A DNA stretch of 36,094 nucleotides from Bacteroidota bacterium (GCA_023429985.1 JAEZCV010000043.1:1-36094); one strand, 5' to 3'; positions 8,747 to 18,638 are shown, numbered from the stretch's first letter. Numbers and translations: made by a program. The notes: a model not told the origin generated them from the sequence alone.

Positions 8747-8932
8747 TTAATACACCTGGTCCTCGTTATCTTCTTCCTCAGGCGTTTTTTCAAGATCTTC
8801 CCCGCTTCGTTCAAAAGCTCCCTGGCCTGAAGCGTTAGCATTTTTTACCTCTGTTTTTTCCGGAAAGGAAGCATTATCCTGGTTTTGAGATGATCCCGAC
8901 GCTGTTTTCTTCTCTTCTTCATTCTTTTTCAT
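8747..8932 (-). CDS. Small acidic hydrophilic protein, unknown function
   Basis: 61 residues from ATG at 8932 (MKKNEEEKKTASGSS...). A longer in-frame start at 9040 lies inside the upstream gene and is rejected. It begins 10 bases after the stop of the outer-membrane metalloprotease-like gene, so the two are probably cotranscribed. The product is rich in Glu, Lys, Asn, Ser and Gln, has no membrane segment, and is predicted disordered. The piece NASGQGAFERSGEDLEK gives it a recognisable core of a kind seen in other short Bacteroidota proteins. No function is known. Confidence 0.6.
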   Translation of the reverse strand: MKKNEEEKKTASGSSQNQDNASFPEKTEVKNANASGQGAFERSGEDLEKTPEEEDNEDQVY

Positions 8933-8942
8933 AATATATAAT

Positions 8943-11900
8943 TTACCATCCTGGAACAAAATTGAACCCGAAATTGGTGTTTTTAAAACCACCGTTTTGC
9001 CAGGGTACAGCCACATAAGGTTCCAGTATAAGATAGCCAAAAAGGTTGAGACGAAGAGAAATTCCTGAACTTAAAATGAAACGTGATTGCCTATTGATGA
9101 AACTTTCCTGCTTAAAATCAATACCTGGTGCAGGGTTGCGCTGCCCCCATGCAATGCCGCCGTCTGTAAATAAATTGATCTCTGTAAAAAGAAACCGTGA
9201 TGTAATGGCAGATAATCTTTCAGGACCTGTTAATGGCAGTCTTAGTTCAACATTTGAAACATAGATCCGGCTTCCAATGAGATCATTAATAGTGAGGTTG
9301 CCTCCTTTATCATCCTTGTATCCCACAGCATCATATCCCCGGATTAAAGTTGGATAACCCAGGAATAGCGGAGCTAAAATACCTGTTTCTGCATCTTTAC
9401 CAAATCTTCCCACATATAAATTTCGGGTGGCCAGGGTTATTGGCTCCATCCTGAAATACTTCCTGTAATCGCCCATCAGGTTCGTCATATTCACCACACC
9501 AAAATACTGCCCTGCCTGCAACCTGAACCGGTGGCCGGCCAAAGGAGAAGCCACACCAAAAAAAGAATTATCGCCCACATAAGCCAGGTAGGAATTTCCA
9601 AAATTAAAACCACCGGGAACGGGCTGTTTTTCTCTTGTATTTCCTAAATAAATGGTTCCCGAAGGATCGTAATAATCTGTATACCGATCCATGCGATAAT
9701 AGTAACGGGCAAAGGAAGCACCTAGTTCTATTCGCCTGATAGTTGAAAAAGGATAAGAGGCGAAAACAGAAAGCTGGTCCTCAAATGTTCGTAACAGGTC
9801 GAGGCTATTATTAATAACCTCAATGGTATCGCCCTGTACATTCTGCACGGTATCTGGAAATAAATATTCTGCACCCGATAAATAAGGAATGTGCGAAGCT
9901 GACAGTCCCCAGTTAATGCGATTGTTCTGGTTGATGTAGGCAAACTGACCTCCAAAATCCAGAATTTCACCCGATAATGAAAGAGCACCAAACATCTGGT
10001 GGTTGCCCAGCATGTCGCTGAATATTCCATTTACACCTCCTGCCAGGCCTGTACCAAAACTGCCACCTGTTTGAATTCCTATGCCTGTATTGCCCAGGTA
10101 ATCGAGTTCGAATTTTGATTTATAAGGAAGTTCGGTAATTGTTGTTTGTGCAGCCGTTAATGATGGCGGAGTACTTAAATTATTTTGCACAATATCCTTT
10201 CCCAGCCGCGCTAATGGAGGTAAAACGGCAGCCGCCCTGTTACCATTGGCAGGTTGCAGTTCTATAGTTTCCAGTTGAGAAGGAACAGCGGTAATAATTG
10301 TATAGCTGCCATTCGAAAAATAACTGTAGGCCAGCTTTCCAGTTTGATGTGATACAGAAATGGCGGGAGCAAATGATGTAATCCCGGTAATACCGGTAAA
10401 CAAATTGGTTTTTTGCTGCAGGGTTTTATCCTGAAGGTCATAACTGTAAATATTCCGAAAACCATCTCTGTCGGATAAAAAATAAATGATCCTGTTGCCT
10501 GGTGCAAAAACAGGATTCAGGTTGTCTGCTCCCGGAAAAAAATCAAGGTTGGTTATACTTCCTGTAGCAATATTTAATAAGGCTAAATTGTGGTTATACC
10601 TGTGTTGCAATGTATTGTTCCCAATACTAATCCTGTCGGTTGAGAATACTATATATTTTCCATCAGGAGAAAAGGAAGGATGAATATCAGCGTAAATATC
10701 ATTAGTAAGTTTCTTTACAGTTTTATTTTGAAAACTATAAGCATAAAGATCACTCTGGCCTTCCACCAGTCCTGTAAGCACTATTGTTTTACCATCGGGT
10801 GACCAGGCAGGATTACTAAAACCATCCACACCCGGAATTCTAAGCTGCTGCGTGATCTTTCCGTTGATATCTGCAACTACCAGTTCATTCCTTCCTTTGG
10901 CAAAAACTACAAAAGCAATCTGCCTGCTGTCGGGCGACCAGGCAACTTTAGATTCATAGCTGCTGTACTGGTCAATATGTGCATTATATGAATTACGGGT
11001 GATCCTTTCCGTTACTTCTCCAGTTTCAGCATTTGCAATAAAAAGGTCCAGGGTGAAAAGATTTTTCTCTGTCCAGTATGCGATATAACGGCCATCAGGA
11101 CTAATAGATGGAACAATATTCAATTCTCCTGCATTGTTGCTGTTGATGAGGCTATTTCCAGAAGGTGCCGGTTGTGTTTTGGTTTGAAAAGGTGAATAAG
11201 CATTCCTGATCGCTTCCTGCCATTGTTTTGAGAAAGTTGCTTCATCCATTCCCAAAACCTTTTGAATTGCTGCTGCGTAACCGTTTGCAGCGGTTTCGGT
11301 AAATAATTTTCTTATGATACCATCACCATATAAACCCGAAACATAAGCCCAGAATGCCTGACCCCAACGATAAGGGAAATAAAGATCGGGGCGGTTTGTG
11401 AGGTCCTTAAGTGAAGGCAACCGTTTGTTTTGCAAAGCACTTCGTAACCAGATGGCTGTATGTGCGTCGATGTATCCAATTGAAAGATATTCCGCCATTC
11501 CTTCCACCATCCACAGTGGAAGGTTATTGAGTGCATTTAAAGAAAAAGAATCCTTAATGATATGGTATTGAAAAGCATGCACCAGTTCATGACCCAGCAC
11601 ATGATCTGTCTGCGCATTTGATTCCATGAAGGGCATGATCACCCTGTTCTTAAACCCTTCTGTAACGCCGCCTGTGGAAACATCTATTTGCCCACCAATC
11701 ACTCTTGTTTGTTGAAAATGTGCGTGGTGATTATAAATGATAAATGGATTCCTTTCAACAAAACTATCTCTCAAAACCTGCATGTGCATGAGGAACCACT
11801 GTTCTGTTCTCCATGCCAGCAACTGCTTTTGGTTCTCATTTTCCAGGTAATTATATATATCAAAATGAGGTGTCCGGTTGATGCGGAAATCAAAATCCTC

Positions 11901-11999
11901 GTACAAAACTTTATTACGGCCAAAATATTGAGCATTCGAAAAGAGACTGTTGAATGATAACAGGAAAAAGATGAAAGATCGCAGGAATGTGTACCTCAT
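8943..11999 (-). CDS. Outer-membrane fusion: gluzincin metallopeptidase-like, PD40/TolB-like repeats, BamA-like barrel
   Basis: 1018 residues from ATG at 11999, chosen because MRYTFLRSFIFFLLSFNSLFSNAQ is a clean signal peptide; an ATG five codons earlier is less likely. Residues 137-141 read HELVH, and E166 in WMVEGMAEY is a plausible third zinc ligand, as in MA-clan peptidases. Residues about 280-600 carry at least five PD40 propeller repeats (SPDGRYIAYW, SPDSRQIAFV, SPDGKTIVLT, SPDGKYIVFS). From about residue 640 the chain is beta-rich and aromatic and ends in GW, like the D15/BamA surface-antigen barrel. The likely location is the outer membrane with the peptidase and propeller in the periplasm or at the surface. 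Substrates are unknown. It lies 72 bases after the CheB/CheR kinase gene. Confidence 0.8.
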   Translation of the reverse strand: MRYTFLRSFIFFLLSFNSLFSNAQYFGRNKVLYEDFDFRINRTPHFDIYNYLENENQKQLLAWRTEQWFLMHMQVLRDSFVERNPFIIYNHHAHFQQTRVIGGQIDVSTGGVTEGFKNRVIMPFMESNAQTDHVLGHELVHAFQYHIIKDSFSLNALNNLPLWMVEGMAEYLSIGYIDAHTAIWLRSALQNKRLPSLKDLTNRPDLYFPYRWGQAFWAYVSGLYGDGIIRKLFTETAANGYAAAIQKVLGMDEATFSKQWQEAIRNAYSPFQTKTQPAPSGNSLINSNNAGELNIVPSISPDGRYIAYWTEKNLFTLDLFIANAETGEVTERITRNSYNAHIDQYSSYESKVAWSPDSRQIAFVVFAKGRNELVVADINGKITQQLRIPGVDGFSNPAWSPDGKTIVLTGLVEGQSDLYAYSFQNKTVKKLTNDIYADIHPSFSPDGKYIVFSTDRISIGNNTLQHRYNHNLALLNIATGSITNLDFFPGADNLNPVFAPGNRIIYFLSDRDGFRNIYSYDLQDKTLQQKTNLFTGITGITSFAPAISVSHQTGKLAYSYFSNGSYTIITAVPSQLETIELQPANGNRAAAVLPPLARLGKDIVQNNLSTPPSLTAAQTTITELPYKSKFELDYLGNTGIGIQTGGSFGTGLAGGVNGIFSDMLGNHQMFGALSLSGEILDFGGQFAYINQNNRINWGLSASHIPYLSGAEYLFPDTVQNVQGDTIEVINNSLDLLRTFEDQLSVFASYPFSTIRRIELGASFARYYYRMDRYTDYYDPSGTIYLGNTREKQPVPGGFNFGNSYLAYVGDNSFFGVASPLAGHRFRLQAGQYFGVVNMTNLMGDYRKYFRMEPITLATRNLYVGRFGKDAETGILAPLFLGYPTLIRGYDAVGYKDDKGGNLTINDLIGSRIYVSNVELRLPLTGPERLSAITSRFLFTEINLFTDGGIAWGQRNPAPGIDFKQESFINRQSRFILSSGISLRLNLFGYLILEPYVAVPWQNGGFKNTNFGFNFVPGW

Positions 12000-12071
12000 A
12001 GAGAACCTGCACATACTATTTGATTTTCATCATTCAATGCAAATAATGAACCATTGTGGCAAAGGAAAGGA

Positions 12072-15000
12072 TCAGGAACGAACTTCTTCTGCTTTGGAAC
12101 CTGCAATTTCCTTTTCGGACTGGTGGGGCTGGTTCAGCGGAAGCACCATAATAAAGCAGGCACCTGAATTTTCTCCTCCCCTTGCCGTTATCAAACCATG
12201 ATGTCTTTCAATTATTTTTTTGGTAATAGCCAGTCCTATACCTGTTCCATCATATTTCTCCCTTGAGTGAAGACGCTGGAATATGGTAAATATTTTATCG
12301 GCATATTGATCATCAAAACCGATTCCATTATCACATATTTCTATGCGGCAGAAATTTCCTTTATTATTTACAGGAGAATTAATGGAACAATTTTCAACCA
12401 GGTCGCATTTTATTTTCACCACCGGCCTTTCTTCTTTTTTTACGAATTTCAGTGCATTGCTAATGATGTTCTGAAAAACCTGGCGCATTTGCCCGGTTAC
12501 AATTTCCATTTCCGGCAATTCACAAACTTCAATAACGGCACCCGATTCCTGTATGGAAAGTTCAAGGTCGCTCAACACCTCTTCTACAATAAAATTAAGA
12601 TCGGCTTTTTCAAACCTGCTGTCGCCGGCTAACCGTGTAAACGATAACAGGTCATTAATAAGTTTCGACATTCTTGCAGATGCCGCAATAATGCGGTTCA
12701 TATAATCCAGTGCTCCCTCACTGGCGTTTTGCATATGCCTGTCCTTTACAAGGTTACTGAACAGGTGAATCTTTCTTAAGGGTTCTTTCAGGTCATGAGA
12801 AGCCACAGAAGCAAACTGCAACAATTCATTATTGCTGTTCTCTAATTCATGATTTATTTTCTGAAGTTCCAGTGTTCTTTCAATTACTTTTTGTTCCAGC
12901 ACATCACTCATGATTTTTTGGTCGTGCACATCTGTACAAGTTCCAAACCACTTAATAATTTCACCTTTTTGATTCTTCAATGGAATGGCCCTTGCCAGGA
13001 ACCACCTGTATTCGCCGTTGTATTTGCGCATACGGTATTCTGTTTCGTAAGTTTTACCTGTTTGCAAGGATTCTTTCCACACCTCCCAGGTTTTTTCTGC
13101 ATCGTCGGGATGGAGCACGAGAGCCCAGCCTTTATTCTTTGTTTCCTCGTAACTAAGCCCTGTATAATCGAACCAGCCTTTATTATAGAAATCGTGGTAA
13201 CCATCGGCCCTGGTAGACCAAACCATTTGTGGCATGAAGTCGGTAACGAACTTAAATTCCTGTATCAGCAATTGCAATTCTTCATTCTTTGCCCTGATTT
13301 CTCTTTCCGCTTCAACCGTTTCGGTAATATCCATCATGGCGCCCACCATTCGAAACGGAATCCCTGCTGCATCTGTGAGAACAGTTCCTTTATCAAGTAT
13401 GATAGCATAGCTACCGTCGGATTTTCTAAACCTGTAACGTTCTGTCCAGAAGGATTCGATATTGTTAATGGCATTACTGATGGTCTGCCTCACTTTTTCC
13501 CTGTCATCAGGATGTATGTGTTCCAGCCGGAAAGCAGCTTTAACGGAAGACTCATCCCTGCTGTGTCCAAATCTCGAATAAAAATTATCACTCCACCATA
13601 TTTTATCATTCAACAGGTCCCAGTCCCAAATGGCATCACTTGTTGCATTGGCAATGAGCCTGAATCTTTCTTCACTTTTAGACAGATCAAATGTTCTTTC
13701 TTTTACTTTTTCTTCCAGGTCGATACTCAGGTTTCGATAATTTTCCTTCACCTTCATCAGTTCCTGGTAATTCTCTTTCAGTTTTTCTTCCGCATTTCTT
13801 TTATCATTGATATTGGTAATATTCATTACCACACCGTCCATCATTTGGGTGGCAACTATTTCATACCATTGCTTGTTGTTATTAAAGGTTAACTGCAATT
13901 CTTTATGAAAGGCCGTACCGCTGCTTATTACTTCCTCAAAATGCTTTAGAAGATCCTTTTTCAACAGTTCGGGAAACTCCTTAGAAAGCAGTTTACCCAT
14001 ATAATCCTTCTTGGAGCGCCCTAACAAGTCGTCTGCCGAATGATTTGAAGCGATCCACCGCAGATCCTTTAATTCCTTCTCATTGTTTCTTACGGCTTTA
14101 AAGGCCATGATAGCACTGAGGGAAGCATTGAAAACACCACGAATAATATTATCAAGCTCTTTGATGTTGCTTATATCAATGAGAGTGATCACAACACCAT
14201 CAACTTTTTTATCCTGTCTCAAATAAGGAATCGTTTTCATTAGGTGGGTACTGCCATTCGATAGTTGTACTTCCTTTTCAACTATATTTTCGGTTTCCAG
14301 AACATACTTTATATCTTCCAGGAACTTGTTGTTATTGGAAATATTTGTTGATATATGTTCGATTGGCCTTCCTAAATCCGAATCTATTAAGTTGATCATT
14401 TTCACCGCAACCGGATTGAATTTCCGGATCCTCAGATTGCTGTCTACAAATACCTGTGCGATCTCGGTGCTCCTGAAATAATTATTCAGGTCATCGTTCA
14501 ATTCAATCAGTTCCCTGATACGCATCTGGTGCTCTGTATTTAAAGTGTGCAGTTCTTCGTTAAGTGATTGCAGTTCCTCATTAGAACTTTGCAATTCTTC
14601 GTTGGCCGACAAAAGTTCTTCATTACTGGATTGCAACTCTTCGTTAGCAGTTTCCAGCCCTTCTACCGCCATCTGCAGGTTATAACGGGTTTCTTTTAAC
14701 TCCTCTTCGAGCTCTGTGATATAATTAACCGATTCTGCCGAATGTTGTGTGCTGAATTGAGGTGAAGTTCCTGACAGGTTAATATCATTGCTTTCTCCCA
14801 GCACAATCATTATATTTTCGTTGCGGGATGAGGGTTTGATGAAGATGTTAATGTATTTGTTCTTATCGCCCTGCCTGATCTTTTGATGATGGAGATTTAC
14901 CGGCACTTTATCCTTGCCGGCTTTTCTTATGGCTGCATGTAATGCTATTGAAAGATCATTACTCACCATTTTTAATATCTGCAGGTTATTGATCCTATCG

Positions 15001-16646
15001 GGAAGCGAAAGATATTTTCTGAAATCACCCACTGCTTCTTTTACCTCCAGGTTATTGTCAACATAAATAGCAGCAAAACCATATTCTTCTATTAACATGG
15101 ATCTGAAATCTTCCGAAAGATCGCGTGCAAGAATATTTTCCTTAGGAGATTTTGCAACGGGGCCCGACGACTCCATCCGGTAATTCTGTGTTGCAGGCAG
15201 CCGCTCAGGGTTGTAGGAACTGTCGCTTGAGATCTTTCTGAATATCTTCCACTTACTGCTTATTTCACTTAAATCTTTTTTTATGGAAGCGGGTGTTTCA
15301 CTTGGACCCAGGAAAAGAAATCCACCTTTATTAAGTGCAAACTGGAAAATGGAAAATATCCTGTTCTGCAAAATGTTGTTCATGTAAATGAGCATGTTCC
15401 TGCAGGAAACCAGGTCGTTTTTTATAAATGGCGGATCCTTTAAAATGTTATGACGTGCGAAAACGATTTGTTTCCTCAGCCTGGGGTGAACAATTGCATG
15501 GTTACCTTCTCTTGAAAAGTATTTCCTGGCCAGTCTTTCCTCAATATCAACGAGACTAGATAAAGGATATGTTCCCTTAGAGGCAAAATCAATGGCTTCT
15601 ATATCAATATCAGTTGCAAAGATCTTTACTTCAATGCTTCGTCCGGAACTTTGAAGGTAGTCGTCTATAAGAATGGCAATGGAATATGCTTCTTCGCCTG
15701 TACTGCAAGCCGCCACCCAAACCTTCATTACATCACCATCTTCTTTTGCAGCTACCAATTCTGGCAGCACTTCGTTCTTTAATATTTTAAACGCCGCTTC
15801 ATCACGGAAAAACTTAGTAACTCCAATTAAAAATTCCTGGCCCAGGAGCCTGCATTCTTCGGGTGACCTGCGCAAAAATTCAATGTACTCGGCAAAATTC
15901 TTATACCCCGCAAGCCCCATTCTTCTTCCAATTCTACGCAGAATGGTGGGTGTTTTATAATTATAAAAATCATAATGACAATGCTTGTCAACCAGTTTCA
16001 AAACCTCGGGCAGCAAGGCTTCATCCGGTCCTCCATCTTTTGCAATTCTTACAGGTCTTTCTTTTATATAATTAAAGATCTCTTCGGGCATTAGCTCCGG
16101 AGCCAGAATATAATCGGCATAACCTGTAGCTATAGCCGTATTAGGCATACCGTCGAATTTGGCAGTTAAGGGGTCCTGAACCAGCACCATGCCTCCCTGG
16201 TTTCGGATTGCCTCAATGCCACGTGAACCATCGGAACCGGTTCCAGATAGTATAATGGCAATTGCTTTGGTTCCGCGGTCGGCAGCCAGGGAGTTTAAAA
16301 AAGTGTCGATTGCGGTGTTAGGTGCTTTTTCAAAATTTTTTATTCCAAGCTGCAGGTAACCATCTTTTATTGTAAGAAGTTTATTATTGGGAATAACATA
16401 AACACAATTTCTTTCGGCTTTCTTTCCATGCTCTGCTTCAAACACCATCATATTGGTATGCTTGGAAACAAGTTCCACCAGCAAACTTTTATAATCGGGG
16501 GAAAGGTGCTGAATGATCACAAATGATAGGTTGCCATTGCTTGGCATATTGTCGAAGAATTCATGTATGGCTTCTAAACCGCCGGCCGATGCCCCAATAG
16601 CAATTATATAATGATCGTTTCCTGGCAATGTAGAGTCTTTAGTCAT
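12072..16646 (-). CDS. CheB-CheR-PAS-histidine kinase hybrid
   Basis: 1524 residues. Residues 1-190 are a CheB methylesterase domain with the catalytic triad visible as S20 (GASAGG), H47 (IIQHLSP) and D139 (GTGSDGSRG); no receiver domain precedes it. Residues about 205-480 are CheR: helical CheR-N, then the SAM site ACSTGEEAYSIA and CRNMLIYMNN. Residues about 660-740 form a coiled coil of near-identical NEELQSS heptads. Several PAS/PAC modules follow to about 1270, two of them of the WSDNFY / WSTRADG sensory type. HisKA has H1284 (ASHDLKEPLRK), and HATPase_c carries NALKF, DNGIGF and GTGIGLAITKKI. There is no membrane helix, so it is a cytoplasmic sensor. No receptor, CheA, CheW or response regulator lies nearby, so its partner is unknown. 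Confidence 0.95.
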   Translation of the reverse strand: MTKDSTLPGNDHYIIAIGASAGGLEAIHEFFDNMPSNGNLSFVIIQHLSPDYKSLLVELVSKHTNMMVFEAEHGKKAERNCVYVIPNNKLLTIKDGYLQLGIKNFEKAPNTAIDTFLNSLAADRGTKAIAIILSGTGSDGSRGIEAIRNQGGMVLVQDPLTAKFDGMPNTAIATGYADYILAPELMPEEIFNYIKERPVRIAKDGGPDEALLPEVLKLVDKHCHYDFYNYKTPTILRRIGRRMGLAGYKNFAEYIEFLRRSPEECRLLGQEFLIGVTKFFRDEAAFKILKNEVLPELVAAKEDGDVMKVWVAACSTGEEAYSIAILIDDYLQSSGRSIEVKIFATDIDIEAIDFASKGTYPLSSLVDIEERLARKYFSREGNHAIVHPRLRKQIVFARHNILKDPPFIKNDLVSCRNMLIYMNNILQNRIFSIFQFALNKGGFLFLGPSETPASIKKDLSEISSKWKIFRKISSDSSYNPERLPATQNYRMESSGPVAKSPKENILARDLSEDFRSMLIEEYGFAAIYVDNNLEVKEAVGDFRKYLSLPDRINNLQILKMVSNDLSIALHAAIRKAGKDKVPVNLHHQKIRQGDKNKYINIFIKPSSRNENIMIVLGESNDINLSGTSPQFSTQHSAESVNYITELEEELKETRYNLQMAVEGLETANEELQSSNEELLSANEELQSSNEELQSLNEELHTLNTEHQMRIRELIELNDDLNNYFRSTEIAQVFVDSNLRIRKFNPVAVKMINLIDSDLGRPIEHISTNISNNNKFLEDIKYVLETENIVEKEVQLSNGSTHLMKTIPYLRQDKKVDGVVITLIDISNIKELDNIIRGVFNASLSAIMAFKAVRNNEKELKDLRWIASNHSADDLLGRSKKDYMGKLLSKEFPELLKKDLLKHFEEVISSGTAFHKELQLTFNNNKQWYEIVATQMMDGVVMNITNINDKRNAEEKLKENYQELMKVKENYRNLSIDLEEKVKERTFDLSKSEERFRLIANATSDAIWDWDLLNDKIWWSDNFYSRFGHSRDESSVKAAFRLEHIHPDDREKVRQTISNAINNIESFWTERYRFRKSDGSYAIILDKGTVLTDAAGIPFRMVGAMMDITETVEAEREIRAKNEELQLLIQEFKFVTDFMPQMVWSTRADGYHDFYNKGWFDYTGLSYEETKNKGWALVLHPDDAEKTWEVWKESLQTGKTYETEYRMRKYNGEYRWFLARAIPLKNQKGEIIKWFGTCTDVHDQKIMSDVLEQKVIERTLELQKINHELENSNNELLQFASVASHDLKEPLRKIHLFSNLVKDRHMQNASEGALDYMNRIIAASARMSKLINDLLSFTRLAGDSRFEKADLNFIVEEVLSDLELSIQESGAVIEVCELPEMEIVTGQMRQVFQNIISNALKFVKKEERPVVKIKCDLVENCSINSPVNNKGNFCRIEICDNGIGFDDQYADKIFTIFQRLHSREKYDGTGIGLAITKKIIERHHGLITARGGENSGACFIMVLPLNQPHQSEKEIAGSKAEEVRS

Positions 16647-17006
16647 ATAAAGGATGCGCGAAACAAGGTTTCAATTTAATTTTTAGTCATTCACTTAAAA
16701 AAAGCTTGCCATTATTCCCGGGCTGGTAAAGCGGCAGGAAAATTTTGATGTGGAAATACCTGAAAATATTTAGGCAAATAATTTCGGCCTCACTCCTGAT
16801 AAAAAGAGGTATCTGAATTATCCCGGTCTATTAAAGATGTTTTTTAATAACGGAGGATTAATAAGAATGGAGGATATTTTCCATACAAAAGACCTGAAAT
16901 GTTGGGCAAGAGGCATTAGCAATAAATATAATTGCGATATTAAGAAGTTTTTAATCAAAGATTTAGAAATATTTTACCTCTGCTTTCAAAACCTATCTTT
17001 GTTAAT
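16647..17006. other. Divergent intergenic region between the CheB/CheR kinase and carboxylase genes
   Basis: About 360 AT-rich bases hold no convincing frame and no strong hairpin. The only clear signal is the TATCTTTG element at its right edge, listed separately. I saw no equally good promoter for the leftward kinase gene. Confidence 0.7.
16994..17001 (+). promoter_or_regulatory. Bacteroidota -7 promoter element TATCTTTG
   Basis: TATCTTTG matches the TAnnTTTG -7 consensus of the Bacteroidota primary sigma factor exactly. It ends only 5 bases before the ATG at 17007, so transcription would start at or very near the start codon. A TATTTTA stretch about 18 bases upstream could serve as a weak -33 region. 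Confidence 0.6.
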
Positions 17007-18638
17007 ATGAGCACATCAGCAAGCAATTCCTCAACCAATTCACTGCAGACCCTGGTTGAAAATACAAAGCAACTACTTGAAAAGATTTATGAAGGAGGTG
17101 GCAAAAAAGCCATTGCCAGACAAAAGGAAAAGAACAAGCTTACACCCCGAGAACGTATTGATTATTTAATAGATAAGGACTCTGATTTTTTAGAGCTGGG
17201 CGCTTTTGCCGGGTTTGAGATGTATGAGGAGCAAGGAGGTTGTCCAGCAGGTGGAACCGTAGCCGGACTCGGCTATATAAAAGGCCGCCAGTGTATGATC
17301 GTTGCTAACGACCAGACCGTAAAAGCGGGCGCCTGGTTTCCCATAACCGGCAAGAAGAATTTGAGAATGCAGGAGATCGCTTTGCAGAATCATCTCCCCA
17401 TAATTTACCTGGTAGACAGTGCCGGTGTGTTTCTTCCCATGCAGGATGAAATATTTCCCGACAAGGAACATTTCGGAAGAATATTTTATAATAACGCTCA
17501 AATGAGTGCGAAGGGAATCATACAGATCGCTGCTGTTATGGGCGCCTGCGTGGCCGGTGGTGCTTACCTCCCCATTATGAGCGATGAAACGCTAATGGTG
17601 GAAAAAGCAGGTTCTATTTTTCTTGCCGGCCCTTACCTTGTAAAAGCTGCTATTGGTGAAGATGTGGATACTGAAACTTTAGGAGGCGCCATTACGCATA
17701 CCGAAATATCGGGCATAGCAGATTATAAATTTGAAACGGAATACGATTGCCTCGACCAGGTGCGCAGGCTTGTAGATAAAATGGGCGCAAAGGAAAATGC
17801 AGGTTTCGACAGGATCAAATCTAAAAAACCTGCAAAGGATATTTCCGAACTGCTTACTGTTTTTCCTACCGATGCTACCAAGCCTTATGATATGCTGGAG
17901 ATCATTGAAAGAATTACAGATGAAGGAAGTTTTGACCAGTACAAAGAAGATTATGGCAAAACAATTATTTGTGGTTATGGCCGAATAGATGGATGGGCAG
18001 TTGGTATTGTTGCCAACCAGAGAAAGATCGTAAAAAGCAAAAAAGGCGAAATGCAAATGGGCGGTGTGATTTATAATGACAGCGCCGACAAATCTGCAAG
18101 ATTTATTTTAAACTGCAATCAGAAAAGAATACCACTGATATTTTTACAGGATGTAACAGGATTTATGGTGGGCAGCAGGAGCGAACATTCAGGTATCATT
18201 AAAGATGGAGCAAAAATGGTGAATGCTGTTGCCAATTCAATTGTTCCTAAGATCACAATTGTTATAGGCAATTCTTATGGCGCCGGCAATTATGCCATGT
18301 GCGGTAAAGCTTATGACCCAAGGTTCATCTTTGCCTGGCCTTCGGCAAAAATTGCTGTGATGGGTGGAGAGCAGGCAGCCAAAACTTTATTGCAAATTCA
18401 GGTGGCAGGGTTAAAAGCTAAAGGCGAAAAAATAACACCGGAAGATGAAAGCAAATTGCTTAACGAGATAAAAGGCAGGTACGAAAAACAAACATCACCT
18501 TATTATGCTGCTGCGCGTTTATGGGTGGATGAGATCATTGATCCGCTGGAGACAAGAAAAATCATTTCCGAATGTTTACATGCTGTCAACCAAAGCCCGG
18601 TAAAGGAGGAAATGAAGGTGGGGGTGATGCAGGTGTGA
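17007..18638 (+). CDS. Acyl-CoA carboxylase carboxyltransferase (beta) subunit, methylcrotonyl-CoA carboxylase-like
   Basis: 543 residues, the normal length for the family. Both halves of the crotonase-like carboxyltransferase fold are present: the N half with GGTVAGLGYIKG, VANDQTVKAG, YLVDSAG, FPDKEHFGRIF, AAVMGACVAGGAYLP and IFLAGPYLVKAA, and the C half with PLIFLQDVTGFMVG, KITIVIGNSYGAGNYAMCG and FAWPSAKIAVMGGEQAA. It transfers carboxyl from carboxybiotin to an acyl-CoA. The FPDKEHFGRIF and ANDQTVKAGAWFPIT segments fit the methylcrotonyl-CoA branch (leucine breakdown) better than the propionyl branch. No biotin carboxylase or biotin carrier gene is in the window, so the alpha partner is encoded elsewhere. 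The mRNA is probably leaderless (see promoter). Confidence 0.9.
   Translation: MSTSASNSSTNSLQTLVENTKQLLEKIYEGGGKKAIARQKEKNKLTPRERIDYLIDKDSDFLELGAFAGFEMYEEQGGCPAGGTVAGLGYIKGRQCMIVANDQTVKAGAWFPITGKKNLRMQEIALQNHLPIIYLVDSAGVFLPMQDEIFPDKEHFGRIFYNNAQMSAKGIIQIAAVMGACVAGGAYLPIMSDETLMVEKAGSIFLAGPYLVKAAIGEDVDTETLGGAITHTEISGIADYKFETEYDCLDQVRRLVDKMGAKENAGFDRIKSKKPAKDISELLTVFPTDATKPYDMLEIIERITDEGSFDQYKEDYGKTIICGYGRIDGWAVGIVANQRKIVKSKKGEMQMGGVIYNDSADKSARFILNCNQKRIPLIFLQDVTGFMVGSRSEHSGIIKDGAKMVNAVANSIVPKITIVIGNSYGAGNYAMCGKAYDPRFIFAWPSAKIAVMGGEQAAKTLLQIQVAGLKAKGEKITPEDESKLLNEIKGRYEKQTSPYYAAARLWVDEIIDPLETRKIISECLHAVNQSPVKEEMKVGVMQV

Noticed and set aside
8933..9040. Longer start for the small acidic protein at 9040
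   Set aside because: The extra 36 codons lie in another frame of the upstream outer-membrane protein's 3' end and have a different composition.
12849..13892. Long plus-strand frame (347 codons) opposite the CheB/CheR kinase
   Set aside because: It lies entirely antisense to a well-supported kinase gene, is rich in Phe, Ile, His and Cys as expected from a reversed coding strand, and shows no domain.
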